Shown here piece by piece: positions 8,714-17,041 of a stretch of DNA of 64,000 nucleotides. The first letter of the stretch is position 1. Each line of letters starts with the position of its first letter. The notes beneath the pieces were generated by a model that saw only the letters and a program-made list of their open reading frames with translations, searched no databases and was not told the DNA's origin. The position numbers and the translations under genes are program-made. Origin of the DNA: Dyadobacter sp. (GTDB taxonomy: Bacteria > Bacteroidota > Bacteroidia > Cytophagales > Spirosomataceae); NCBI RefSeq assembly GCF_017744695.1, contig NZ_JAGIAS010000002.1:124001-188000 (forward strand). The letters run 5' to 3'.

Positions 8714-9826
8714 TTAAATGCTAATACGCCTGCTACGCGCCGTAATCTTCCATTCCGCGACTACGTTGCCGTCTTCAATAACGGTTGCGAAGTCGTGCAG
8801 CGCTACGGTCGGGCAAATGTGGTAGGGGAGTGCGTAGAATACATCGCCGATCTGAATCGCTTCCCAGGCATCGGCGCCTACTTGCAGCACGCCGTGCTCT
8901 TCGCTTTGGCCCATTAGCGTGTAATCGGGCAGATTGAGCAGACGCAAGCGATTTTCGATTGGATTTTCAGCGGCAATGGCCTTGTGACCGAGATCTATTG
9001 TCACAATCCCGGGCGTTGGTTTGGAAATAACACGGGTCAGTATCAATGCGGCGTGCTCGAACGGCTGGCCGTCGAACCGGTCGCCGTAACCCCAGTCCCA
9101 AAGTACATTCGTGCCCGGGCTCAGGTATACATCGGGCCTGAACGTATGAACGGTAAAGGATGGCGAGCCGCCGACAATAATCATTGGTTCATAGCCGCAT
9201 TCGGTTTCAATACGGTCGAGCAGGGGAAGTACCTTTTCGTAATCTCCATCGGCTGCGGCTTTGCGTTCCGAAAACTCGGGATTGCGGATGTGGCCGTCGT
9301 AGATATGTACTCCGCCGAAGGAGAGACCTTCGAGGCTGCTTACATAGCGGTAAAGGGAAAGCAGCCTTTCGTCGGTAGCATGGCCGGTGCGGTTCATGCC
9401 GTTGTTGACGTCCAGGAACACTGTCGACCGCAGCCCTTTTGAAACGGACGCGTCGTTCAGCAACGTCGCAGTCTGTTCATTATCCACCAGCGAGGCAAAT
9501 GCCGTATTGGGGAATTTCACGCGTAATGCAAAAAGCCGGTCGATATTCGGACCGACGAGCTGGTAGGCGATCAATACCCACGGGGCACCGGTGCCGGCGA
9601 CCATTTCGGCTTCGGCGATCGTGGCGCATTTGAACTTGGAAATGCCCGCAGCAAGCTGCTTTTCAACGACCTCCGGGCATTTGTGTGTCTTGACATGCGG
9701 CACCAGTCGCTCAGCCGAGCCGGCAATGTTCACCATACTCCGAATGTTGCTTTCGATGCGGTCTTTATAGAACAGGAGCGACGGGGAAATCACAGCTCCG
9801 GGGTTGGTTAGTTGGTACCAGGACAT
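8714..9826 (-). CDS. D-serine dehydratase-like PLP enzyme (DSD1 / D-threonine aldolase family)
   Basis: A 370-residue fold-type III PLP enzyme. The PLP lysine lies in HVKTHK (about residues 44-49). Near the C-terminus is YHICPT: the H-x-C pair (about residues 336 and 338) matches the zinc ligands of eukaryotic-type D-serine dehydratase, whereas D-threonine aldolases use H-x-D. I therefore infer D-serine dehydratase activity (D-Ser to pyruvate and ammonia) over aldolase. ATG 9826 is chosen; the longer open frame reads into the repeat. The neighbouring ridA would detoxify the 2-aminoacrylate that such an enzyme releases, and the GntP-type permease could import D-serine. Confidence 0.8.
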   Translation of the reverse strand: MSWYQLTNPGAVISPSLLFYKDRIESNIRSMVNIAGSAERLVPHVKTHKCPEVVEKQLAAGISKFKCATIAEAEMVAGTGAPWVLIAYQLVGPNIDRLFALRVKFPNTAFASLVDNEQTATLLNDASVSKGLRSTVFLDVNNGMNRTGHATDERLLSLYRYVSSLEGLSFGGVHIYDGHIRNPEFSERKAAADGDYEKVLPLLDRIETECGYEPMIIVGGSPSFTVHTFRPDVYLSPGTNVLWDWGYGDRFDGQPFEHAALILTRVISKPTPGIVTIDLGHKAIAAENPIENRLRLLNLPDYTLMGQSEEHGVLQVGADAWEAIQIGDVFYALPYHICPTVALHDFATVIEDGNVVAEWKITARSRRISI

Positions 9827-9862
9827 TGGTTGATGGTTTTGAATAACGTATGGTGGTAAGTC

Positions 9863-9905
9863 AATGAGTGAATGAGTCAATATTTTAAGTATTCATTCAC
9901 TCATT
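9863..9905. repeat. Octanucleotide repeat, 13-bp inverted pair
   Basis: AATGAGTGAATGA (9863-9875) is the exact reverse complement of TCATTCACTCATT (9893-9905). It lies in the spacer between the PLP-enzyme start and the ridA stop codon. Confidence 0.85.
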
Positions 9906-9919
9906 CGCACATTCACTCA

Positions 9920-10396
9920 TTACTTTTCTTCCAATTCAAACATCGCCTCAATCTCCACCGGAATGTTGTCGGGCAATGTGCCCATACCTACTGCACTTCT
10001 TACGCCGATACCGTTTTCCTCACCCCATACTTTTGCGAACAGCTCGCTGCATCCGTTGATGATGAAGGGATGTTTTTCAAAATCGGTGGTACAGTTCACC
10101 ATCCCGAGGACTTTGATAACTCTTTTGACGCGGTTGAGACTGCCGAGATTAGCTTTCAGGGTGGACAGGATAGCCAAACCTACCTGACGCGCAGCGAGTT
10201 TGCCTTGCTCTGCATCGAGGTCCTTACCAATGCGGCCTTTGATGAGTGAGCCGTCGTCCTGTACGGTACCGTGGCCGGAGACATAAACCCAGCGTTTGTC
10301 GACGATCAGAAGCGGTTTGTAAACGCCCAACGGTTTCGGGGCAGGAGGAAGGTTGAGGCCGAGGGCTGCGAAGTTTGATTCTGGTGTGTTGTTCAT
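9920..10396 (-). CDS. RidA family enamine/imine deaminase
   Basis: A 158-residue RidA/YjgF/UK114-type protein. The conserved Arg that anchors the substrate carboxylate is present in IGVRSAVGMGTLPDNIPVEIE, which is the usual C-terminal signature. RidA proteins hydrolyse reactive enamine/imine products of PLP enzymes, such as 2-aminoacrylate from serine dehydratases. It lies directly upstream of the D-serine-dehydratase-like gene in the same operon, which fits that role. It is somewhat longer than the ~130-residue archetype, through an N-terminal extension. Confidence 0.85.
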   Translation of the reverse strand: MNNTPESNFAALGLNLPPAPKPLGVYKPLLIVDKRWVYVSGHGTVQDDGSLIKGRIGKDLDAEQGKLAARQVGLAILSTLKANLGSLNRVKRVIKVLGMVNCTTDFEKHPFIINGCSELFAKVWGEENGIGVRSAVGMGTLPDNIPVEIEAMFELEEK

Positions 10397-10399
10397 TTT

Positions 10400-10438
10400 A
10401 ATGAGTGAATGATTGAATCAGTGAATGATTGAATGAGT
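10400..10438. repeat. Octanucleotide repeat array upstream of ridA
   Basis: Five period-8 units: a partial AATGAGT, then GAATGATT, GAATCAGT, GAATGATT, GAATGAGT. No inverted partner is seen nearby. The array starts three bases upstream of the ridA start codon, so it would form part of its leader. Confidence 0.85.
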
Positions 10439-10514
10439 TGCTGGTTTTCTGAAATTTTAGTCTTTTGAATTTTCTCTATTTTATCTAATCTAAAATCAAA
10501 AATCTAATCTGGAA

Positions 10515-10534
10515 CCATTCGTTAAAACGAACGG
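10515..10534. repeat. Hairpin in the gntP-ridA spacer
   Basis: CCATTCGTT and AACGAACGG form a 9-bp stem (one G-T pair) around two bases. The 319-bp spacer 10397-10715 holds this hairpin, a terminator-like hairpin (10655-10674), a GCTAGCCGGCTAGC palindrome near 10681 and the octamer array, but no gene. Confidence 0.6.
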
Positions 10535-10641
10535 CAGGGCGATAGTACAAAGATTGATAACTCTGGTCGCAATACTCTTTATTAATTGAAAAAGTATCTG
10601 TTTCTGTCCATTTTGACCGATGGCAGAGGCTTCCGGAGTAT

Positions 10642-10674
10642 AAAAAATCTATTACCGTCCGTTTCAACGGACGG
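10642..10674 (-). terminator. Terminator or attenuator between gntP and ridA
   Basis: CCGTCCGT (10655-10662) pairs with ACGGACGG (10667-10674) over a TTCA loop. Read on the minus strand it is followed by TAATAGATTTTTTA. It could end or attenuate transcription leaving the permease gene. Confidence 0.55.
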
Positions 10675-10715
10675 AGCGGGCTAGCCGGCTAGCCGGAGAA
10701 CGGGGAACTAGTCGA

Positions 10716-12020
10716 TTACACGAACAAATTTAGGGCCAAAACGCCTAGCAAACCCATTATTGAGACAATTGTTTCCATTACCGACCAGGTGAGGATCGTG
10801 TCTTTGATGCTCAGATTGAAGTATTCCTTGAAGAGCCAGAAGCCGCCATCGTTGAGGTGGGAGAACATTAAACTGCCTGAGCCAATGGCAAGTACGAGCA
10901 GCTCTGCGGGTACGCCTGCATTCGCGAGCAGGGGTGCGAGAATACCGACGGTCGTAAGCCCGGCGACGGTGGCGGAGCCCACACAAACGCGGATAACCGC
11001 CGCAATGGCCCAGCTGAGCAGGAGCGGGGAGATGTCCATTCCTTTGAGGCTTTCCGCAATGTAGGTGCTTACGCCACTGGCAGTCATGATTTCTTTGAAT
11101 ACCCCTGCACCCGCGATGATCAGCAAAATAGTGGACACGCCTTTGAAAGCTTCTTCCATGGATTTACCTACTTTTTTCATGCTCATGCCCCTTTTCACGC
11201 CCAATGCATACGCTGCGAAAAGTACTGAAATCAGCATGCCGAAATAAGGCTCGGCCAGCAGGGCGATCAGCTTATTGTCGGGATAAACGCGCTTGACACC
11301 CGACATGGTCGTAAGGAGAAATACAGGTAGCAGAGCGGTAACGACGCTAATTCCAAGTCCGGGCAGCTCGGAAGCGGGCCGTGGTTTGACGTCGAACAGG
11401 TCTGCGTCAGGTTTGGGTTGGAAGCGCTTTAATGTTTTTCCAAAAATAGGACCGGCCACCGCGATAGCAGGCAGCGAAACGATCATGCCGTAGAATAGGG
11501 TCTTGCCCAGGTCGGCGTGCAGCTGACTCGCGATCGCCGCCGGAGAAGGGTGGGGTGGGAGGTACCCGTGCGCGACCGACAATGCGGATAACATGGGAAT
11601 ACCTATATATAATAATGGTAACCGTGCGGTTGCACTAATCATGAAAATCAGCGGGATCACAATGACGAACCCTGCATTATAGAACAACGGGATACCTATC
11701 ACGAACCCCGCGAGCGCCATGCCCCACTGAATGTATTTCTGACCGAAAAGGCTGATCAAAGCATCGGTAATGCGTTGAGCCGCTCCACTGTCCGCTACCA
11801 TCTTCCCTAGCATCGCTCCGAACCCGACAATGAGCACCAGATCGCCCAGGGTCCCTCCCACACCTTTCTGAATGGCTTTGCTGACCGTCTCCACTTCCAG
11901 CCCGCTCGCAAGCCCGAGCGCGATAGAAACCAGCAAAAAGGAAATGAATGTGTCGATTTTAAGCCAGGCAATGAGTAGGATAAGGGCGAGGATCGCGATA
12001 AAGGTTAATAGTAAAGGCAT
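10716..12020 (-). CDS. GntP family permease (gluconate / D-serine type)
   Basis: A 434-residue, very hydrophobic inner-membrane transporter with a dozen or so helices; it carries GntP-family blocks such as AHGYLPPHPSP and GSGSLMFSHLNDGGFW. The family contains proton symporters for gluconate and related sugar acids, and also DsdX, the D-serine importer. Because the genes downstream encode RidA and a D-serine-dehydratase-like enzyme, a DsdX-like role is the more attractive inference, but the specificity cannot be read from the sequence. The start ATG at 12020 is directly before the first hydrophobic stretch. Confidence 0.85.
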   Translation of the reverse strand: MPLLLTFIAILALILLIAWLKIDTFISFLLVSIALGLASGLEVETVSKAIQKGVGGTLGDLVLIVGFGAMLGKMVADSGAAQRITDALISLFGQKYIQWGMALAGFVIGIPLFYNAGFVIVIPLIFMISATARLPLLYIGIPMLSALSVAHGYLPPHPSPAAIASQLHADLGKTLFYGMIVSLPAIAVAGPIFGKTLKRFQPKPDADLFDVKPRPASELPGLGISVVTALLPVFLLTTMSGVKRVYPDNKLIALLAEPYFGMLISVLFAAYALGVKRGMSMKKVGKSMEEAFKGVSTILLIIAGAGVFKEIMTASGVSTYIAESLKGMDISPLLLSWAIAAVIRVCVGSATVAGLTTVGILAPLLANAGVPAELLVLAIGSGSLMFSHLNDGGFWLFKEYFNLSIKDTILTWSVMETIVSIMGLLGVLALNLFV

Positions 12021-12302
12021 AGGTGAAATTGTCGAAAATTAAGCTAATGCTAATAAGCAGGAAGAACGGGATTTTTAATGATAGATGCCAATTTAGTTTT
12101 CCCCCGGATATTTCTCGGAGGTAATGCGCGGATAGTCACGCATATACGCCCCAGGGGCCGAAATAGCACAAAAGATAGTTTGTTAGAATGCTTTAAAATA
12201 GCGAAATTTGACTTTTTAGTACCAACAAGATTGTATTAATCCGCTGGGCAATCTAAACTATCGGTTAGCCCATTTAAAATTTTGTTTCTTTTCTAATCGT
12301 TT
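12021..12302. other. Divergent intergenic region, gntP / gyrA
   Basis: This 282-bp spacer holds the outward promoters of the permease operon and gyrA. AAATTTTG shortly before the gyrA start is a near match to the -7 element, but no convincing -33 partner is visible. No gene or structured RNA is seen. Confidence 0.5.
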
Positions 12303-14933
12303 ATGGCAGAATCTTCTGGTGAAAACATTATCCCGATTAATATCGAGGATGAAATGCGTGGAGCCTACATCGATTACTCGATGTCCGTTATCATCTCCCG
12401 CGCTTTGCCCGACGTTCGCGATGGTCTGAAACCCGTTCACAGACGGGTCCTTTATGGAATGGACGATCTGGGCGTAAGTTACAACCGGTCCCATAAAAAA
12501 TCGGCTCGTATTGTTGGGGAGGTTTTGGGTAAATACCACCCGCACGGCGACTCATCGGTCTATAATACGATGGTGCGTATGGCCCAGCCATGGTCGCTGC
12601 GCTATCCGCTTGTCGATGGTCAGGGTAACTTTGGGTCCGTCGACGGTGACAACCCCGCGGCGATGCGTTATACGGAGGCAAGGCTGAAAAGAATTGCCGA
12701 TGAGCTGCTTGCAGACCTGAACAAGGACACGGTTGATTTCCAACCCAACTTTGATGACTCGCTGAGCGAGCCGTCGGTGCTTCCCGCCAAATTCCCGAAC
12801 CTGCTCGTCAACGGATCTTCCGGTATCGCGGTAGGTATGGCCACCAACATGGCGCCGCACAACCTGGGTGAGGTGGTAGACGGCGTACTCGCTTACATCG
12901 ACAACAACGACATTACAATCCCGGAACTGATGGAGCACGTAAAAGCTCCTGATTTCCCGACGGGTGGTATCATTTACGGTTACAACGGCGTACGTTCGGC
13001 ATTCGAAACGGGGCGCGGAAGCATTATCATGCGTTCTAAGGCTCAGTTTGAAGTAGCTAAGAACGGCCGCGAGCAGATCATTGTAACCGAAATTCCTTAC
13101 ATGATCAACAAGGCGGCGATGATCGAACGGATCGCGTCGCTGATTAACGACAAGAAACTCGAAGGTATTTCCGACATCCGCGACGAGTCGGATCGCGAGG
13201 GTATGCGCATTGTTTTCGATCTGAAAAAAGATGCTATACCTAATATCGTATTGAACCACCTGTTCAAATACACGCCATTGCAAACTTCTTTCGGGGTTAA
13301 CAACGTGGCGCTTGTGAAAGGCCGCCCGGTGTTGCTGAACCTGAAAGATCTGATCAAACATTATGTAGACCACCGGATCGTGGTAATTACCCGCCGGACG
13401 GAGTTTGAATTGCGCGAAGCAGAAAAGCGGGCGCACATTCTCCAAGGTTTGCTGATCGCCCTGGATAATCTCGACGCCGTGATCGCATTGATCCGTGCGG
13501 CGCGTGATCCGGAAACGGCGAAAGTCGGATTGATGGAGCAATTCAGCTTGTCGGAAATCCAGGCGCGCGCGATCCTCGATATGCGCTTGCAGCGTTTGAC
13601 CGGTCTGGAAAGAGAGAAGATCGTGAAGGAATATGAAGAGATCATGCTCCTGATCGCCGACTTGAAGGACATCCTGGCCAACGAATACCGCAAGTATGAG
13701 ATCATCAAAACCGAGCTGACCGAAATTAAGGAACGCTACGGTGATGCGCGCAGAACGCAGATCGAATTCTCGGCTGAGGAATTTAGTGACGAAGACATGA
13801 TCGCCGACGAGGAAATGCTCATTACCATTTCCAAAGAAGGCTATATCAAACGTACGCCGCTTTCGGAGTACCGTACGCAAACAAGGGGAGGGGTTGGATC
13901 CCGCGGTGTGAAAACCAAGGACACCGATTTCACCGAGCACTTGTTCTCGGCAACAATGCTCAATTACCTTTTGATATTCACCGAATACGGTAAGCTGTTC
14001 TGGATGAAGGTTTATGAGGTGCCGGAAGGAAGCAAAACTTCAAAAGGCCGCCCGATCCAAAACCTGATCAGCCTCGAATCCGGCGATTCGATCCGTTCGG
14101 TGATCAACGTCAAGACGCTGTCGGATGAGGATTATATCAACAACAATTACCTCATTATGTGTACCGAGCAGGGCACTATCAAGAAGACTTTGCTCGAAGC
14201 ATACTCACGTCCGCGTACAAATGGTATCATCGCTATTTCCATCAACGAGGGTGACCGTTTGCTGAACGTAGCATTGACCAACGGTGACAACGACATCGTG
14301 ATCGCGTCTGCGGCCGGTCGTGCGGTTCGTTTCAATGAAAAAGGCGTTCGACCAATGGGCCGTACCGCAGCCGGTGTGCGTGGTATCAACCTGAACGATC
14401 CTGAGAACAAGGTAATCGGCATGGTGTGTATCAGCCGCGAGGATGCGCAATTGCTGGTGGTTTCAGAACATGGTTACGGAAAGCGCTCGGCCATAGATAG
14501 TTACCGTGTTACTAACCGTGGTGGTAAAGGGGTTTCGACCATGAATGCAACCGATAAGGTAGGTAAACTGGTGGCGATCCGCGAAGTGACGGAAGAGGAC
14601 GATTTGATGATCATCACGCGCAACGGTATCGCTATCCGTATGAGCGTGCAGGATATCCGTCAGGCAGGACGTAACACGCAGGGCGTGAAACTGATCCGTC
14701 TGAGCGGTACGGATGAAATCACTTCGGTAACCCGTATTCTGAAAGATCCGGATGAAAAGGCCGAAGAAGAACTGGATGAAGAAGGCAACGTTGTTCCCAA
14801 ACCGGTAGCACAGGTTGAAGGTGCTTCGGCGGAAGATGTAATTGTTACGGATGATGAGTTGGACGAGGATGAAGAAATTGCTGACGACGAGGAGGAGGAC
14901 GATGAAGAGCCTTCCGACGACGCAGAGGCATGA
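12303..14933 (+). CDS. gyrA: DNA gyrase subunit A
   Basis: An 876-residue protein. The breakage-reunion domain begins with the conserved YIDYSMSVI and [14 protein letters not shown] blocks; the catalytic Tyr is Tyr123 in [10 protein letters not shown] (E. coli Tyr122). The GyrA box is QTRGGVG (about residues 525-531), followed by the DNA-wrapping beta-pinwheel and a long acidic tail rich in Asp/Glu. With GyrB it introduces negative supercoils into DNA. The quinolone-resistance region reads [10 protein letters not shown]: Ser84 equals E. coli Ser83, and Asn88 occupies the E. coli Asp87 position. A secreted TPR gene follows on the same strand. Confidence 0.97.
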   Translation: MAESSGENIIPINIEDEMRGAYIDYSMSVIISRALPDVRDGLKPVHRRVLYGMDDLGVSYNRSHKKSARIVGEVLGKYHPHGDSSVYNTMVRMAQPWSLRYPLVDGQGNFGSVDGDNPAAMRYTEARLKRIADELLADLNKDTVDFQPNFDDSLSEPSVLPAKFPNLLVNGSSGIAVGMATNMAPHNLGEVVDGVLAYIDNNDITIPELMEHVKAPDFPTGGIIYGYNGVRSAFETGRGSIIMRSKAQFEVAKNGREQIIVTEIPYMINKAAMIERIASLINDKKLEGISDIRDESDREGMRIVFDLKKDAIPNIVLNHLFKYTPLQTSFGVNNVALVKGRPVLLNLKDLIKHYVDHRIVVITRRTEFELREAEKRAHILQGLLIALDNLDAVIALIRAARDPETAKVGLMEQFSLSEIQARAILDMRLQRLTGLEREKIVKEYEEIMLLIADLKDILANEYRKYEIIKTELTEIKERYGDARRTQIEFSAEEFSDEDMIADEEMLITISKEGYIKRTPLSEYRTQTRGGVGSRGVKTKDTDFTEHLFSATMLNYLLIFTEYGKLFWMKVYEVPEGSKTSKGRPIQNLISLESGDSIRSVINVKTLSDEDYINNNYLIMCTEQGTIKKTLLEAYSRPRTNGIIAISINEGDRLLNVALTNGDNDIVIASAAGRAVRFNEKGVRPMGRTAAGVRGINLNDPENKVIGMVCISREDAQLLVVSEHGYGKRSAIDSYRVTNRGGKGVSTMNATDKVGKLVAIREVTEEDDLMIITRNGIAIRMSVQDIRQAGRNTQGVKLIRLSGTDEITSVTRILKDPDEKAEEELDEEGNVVPKPVAQVEGASAEDVIVTDDELDEDEEIADDEEEDDEEPSDDAEA

Positions 14934-15005
14934 TTTTTGTAAAAATTATATTAATTGATTTATATTTAGAACTCGAACAATCAATCACAACCAAAGTTAA
15001 TATTT

Positions 15006-16463
15006 ATGAAAAAACTGTTTTTTGTTTCTGCACTTAGCCTGTTCGGCTGTGCTGCGATGGCGCAGGACGCTGTGAACAAGGCTTTGGTAGATGGATTTCG
15101 TAAGGACAAAGAGAAAAGCGATAAAGATGCCACTGATCCGAAAGCAAGTGCAAAGGCTTCATTCTGGCTCGAACGCGCTAAACTTTATGAAAACATAGCC
15201 CTACAAGGTTCAGAAGTAGATTCTAGTGCAGCAAAAACGGCTTTGGAAGCCTACAAAAAGGTTGTTGAGCTGGATGTTACGAAAAAAGGGGAGCCGGGAA
15301 AATCGTCTAAAGAAGCGTCTAACGTAATCGCGGGCGGCGAAGGAACCCAGCTTTTCAATGCGTTCGTAAAGCAAGGTGCTGAAAAATACCAGGCTAAAAA
15401 CCTGGGCGGTGCATTGGAAATGTTCCAGGCTGCTCAGGAGATCAACAAAAAGGATACTTTGGCATCCCTTTATGGTGGTATCGCAGCGCAACAGCTTGAC
15501 AAAAAGGATATTGCGAAATCTTCTTTCGAGAAATATGCTGCTAACGGCGGTAAAGACCCCAGCGTTTTCTATGGTTTGGCTCAGCTTTACCGTTCAGAAA
15601 ACAACTTCGATAAAGCGATCGAAACTTTGAACAACGGTTTGAAGCAATCGCCAGGTAACAAGGATTTGAAAGCCGAAGTTGTTAACATTTTGCTGGCATC
15701 GGGTAAGGAAGATCAGGCAATCAAAGAACTCGAAGCTTTGGCAGCAGCTGATCCTAAAAACACCCAGAATGTGGTAAACCTGGCTATTTTGTATGATAAC
15801 ATGTACAGAACAGCTACCGACAAAGTAAAACAACTGAGCGCGAAAGCAGGTTCAGGTGCAAATGCTGCCAGCACTGCTGAGAAAAATCTTGCCGCTGAAA
15901 AAGATAAGATCGCAGTTTACGACGGCGAGGTAAAACGTATCGGCGCACTGATCAAGAAGCAGCCTAAAAATGCTGACCTGAAACGCCAGCTCGCAGATGT
16001 AACTGCAAAGAAAAAGGAAAGCGTTGAAGCAGTTGCAAAACTAGAAGCAGATTTGAAAACTGCACAGGAAGCTGCCAAAGGACAAGACGTAGCTGCTGCT
16101 GAAAAAGAACTTGCCGATGCGAAAGCAAAACAAAAAGAAGCAAGCGACAAAGCAGTAGCTAACTACAAGAAAGCTTTGGAGATCGATGCAACAAACTACG
16201 ACGCGCTTTACAACCTGGGTGTTTTTTACTTCAACGAAGCTGTACAGCTGAAAGGCGAAGTGGATAACATGAACATGACCGAGTATCAGCAGCGTGGTAA
16301 AGAAGTTGAAGGCCGTGTTTGCGGTAAATTCAAAAAAGCAAAACCATACTTCGAAAAAGCGATCCAGGCTAAGGACGAAGCTGAGGCTAAGGACAACCTG
16401 ACCAACCTGAACGGTGTGTTGGAGCAATTTGCTGCGAAAGGCGTTGCTTGTATTGAAGAATAA
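15006..16463 (+). CDS. Secreted TPR protein
   Basis: A 485-residue protein with an N-terminal signal peptide (MKKLFFVSALSLFGCAAMAQ, cleavage likely after AMA). FGC could alternatively serve as a weak lipobox. Several tetratricopeptide repeats fill residues ~120-270, a lysine/alanine-rich coiled-coil segment lies at roughly 275-375, and a further TPR-like part follows. It starts 72 bases after gyrA and is on the same strand. TPRs mediate protein contacts; an envelope scaffold role is an inference. Codon use resembles highly expressed genes, as for gapA. Confidence 0.8.
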   Translation: MKKLFFVSALSLFGCAAMAQDAVNKALVDGFRKDKEKSDKDATDPKASAKASFWLERAKLYENIALQGSEVDSSAAKTALEAYKKVVELDVTKKGEPGKSSKEASNVIAGGEGTQLFNAFVKQGAEKYQAKNLGGALEMFQAAQEINKKDTLASLYGGIAAQQLDKKDIAKSSFEKYAANGGKDPSVFYGLAQLYRSENNFDKAIETLNNGLKQSPGNKDLKAEVVNILLASGKEDQAIKELEALAAADPKNTQNVVNLAILYDNMYRTATDKVKQLSAKAGSGANAASTAEKNLAAEKDKIAVYDGEVKRIGALIKKQPKNADLKRQLADVTAKKKESVEAVAKLEADLKTAQEAAKGQDVAAAEKELADAKAKQKEASDKAVANYKKALEIDATNYDALYNLGVFYFNEAVQLKGEVDNMNMTEYQQRGKEVEGRVCGKFKKAKPYFEKAIQAKDEAEAKDNLTNLNGVLEQFAAKGVACIEE

Positions 16464-16471
16464 GAGCTGAT

Positions 16472-16577
16472 CCGCGAAGCTCTTGCTTTGCGGGTGTTAT
16501 TCGAAGGCCTCTGGCTGGACGGATAGGCAAGACCGGCCAGAGGCCTGCAAATGGTTAGCACGAAGCAGAGCTTCGCG
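16472..16577. repeat. Nested double-stem palindrome
   Basis: An outer stem pairs CGCGAAGCTCT (16473-16483) with AGAGCTTCGCG (16567-16577), both perfect over 11 bp. Inside it AGGCCTCTGGC (16505-16515) pairs perfectly with GCCAGAGGCCT (16536-16546). The outer arms can alternatively fold on themselves (CCGCGAAGC-TCTT-GCTTTGCGG, and CGAAGC-AGA-GCTTCG). It lies directly downstream of the TPR stop codon. Confidence 0.75.
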
Positions 16578-16592
16578 CCGGCACACCAAAGA

Positions 16593-16624
16593 GAAGAGAG
16601 CATCGGGTTATCGATGCTCTCTTC
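16593..16624 (+). terminator. 13-bp hairpin, probable terminator
   Basis: GAAGAGAGCATCG (16593-16605) pairs perfectly with CGATGCTCTCTTC (16612-16624) over a 6-nt loop. It is followed on the plus strand by ATTTATAAATAT, AT-rich rather than a clean T-run. It likely ends the gyrA-TPR transcript. Confidence 0.55.
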
Positions 16625-16709
16625 ATTTATAAATATCTATTTAACATAATATAAATTATACAACAAATGTGTCAGAAACACCTATAAGCTGGAACAGCCA
16701 TTAATGTTT

Positions 16710-16911
16710 TAGCTTTGTTACTACCTGTCCAGTTCTAATCGCCTTCACCGACGCTTGTGCAATCGAATCTTAACTAGAGAGATTGATAGCTGTGAGATTT
16801 TAACAGCTCGTCCGTGATATCAGGTTGAAATTTCTATCGAAATCTCAGGCGGTGTATTTGCTAGATTTCACGCTTTAATATTCTGAAATTGAGTGGCTTT
16901 AAAGCGTTTTT
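16710..16911 (+). ncRNA. Weak candidate for a small transcript
   Basis: TAGCTTTG (16710-16717) is a perfect -7 element, but a -33 TTG is not present at the right distance. About 190 bp further on, ACGCTTTAA (16870-16878) pairs with TTAAAGCGT (16899-16907), which ends in five T, a plausible terminator. Between them TGAGATTT/AAATCTCA and AGCTGT/ACAGCT can pair. No open reading frame fits. The stretch 16626-17041 otherwise holds no gene. Confidence 0.25.
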
Positions 16912-16943
16912 GGGTTGACTAAAAGTGGCTCGTTGAAATGTAA

Positions 16944-17005
16944 AATTGCCTGAAAACACCGTTTTGAGCACGTTTTGGGTGTTTCAAACAGCTTTTTCAG
17001 GCAAT
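16944..17005. repeat. Long inverted repeat downstream of the isomerase genes
   Basis: AATTGCCTGAAAA (16944-16956) faces TTTTTCAGGCAATT (16993-17006), with inner arms AACACC/GGTGTT. It lies 36 bases past the stop codon of the minus-strand gene at 17042 and may terminate or stabilise that transcript. Confidence 0.5.
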
Positions 17006-17041
17006 TCTGAAAAGAATATGGCGATTATTAGCGCATTCTTG

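Noticed and set aside
8714..9826. Annotation as D-threonine aldolase
   Set aside because: The H-x-C pair near the C-terminus, RidA and the GntP permease fit D-serine dehydratase better; the aldolase reading remains possible.
9827..9880. N-terminal extension of the D-serine-dehydratase-like protein
   Set aside because: It reads into the repeat, and ATG 9826 (MSWYQLTNP) gives a normal start.
12552..13940. Long minus-strand frame inside gyrA
   Set aside because: It is the antisense shadow of a gene with full-length motifs; long shadows are common with this codon usage.
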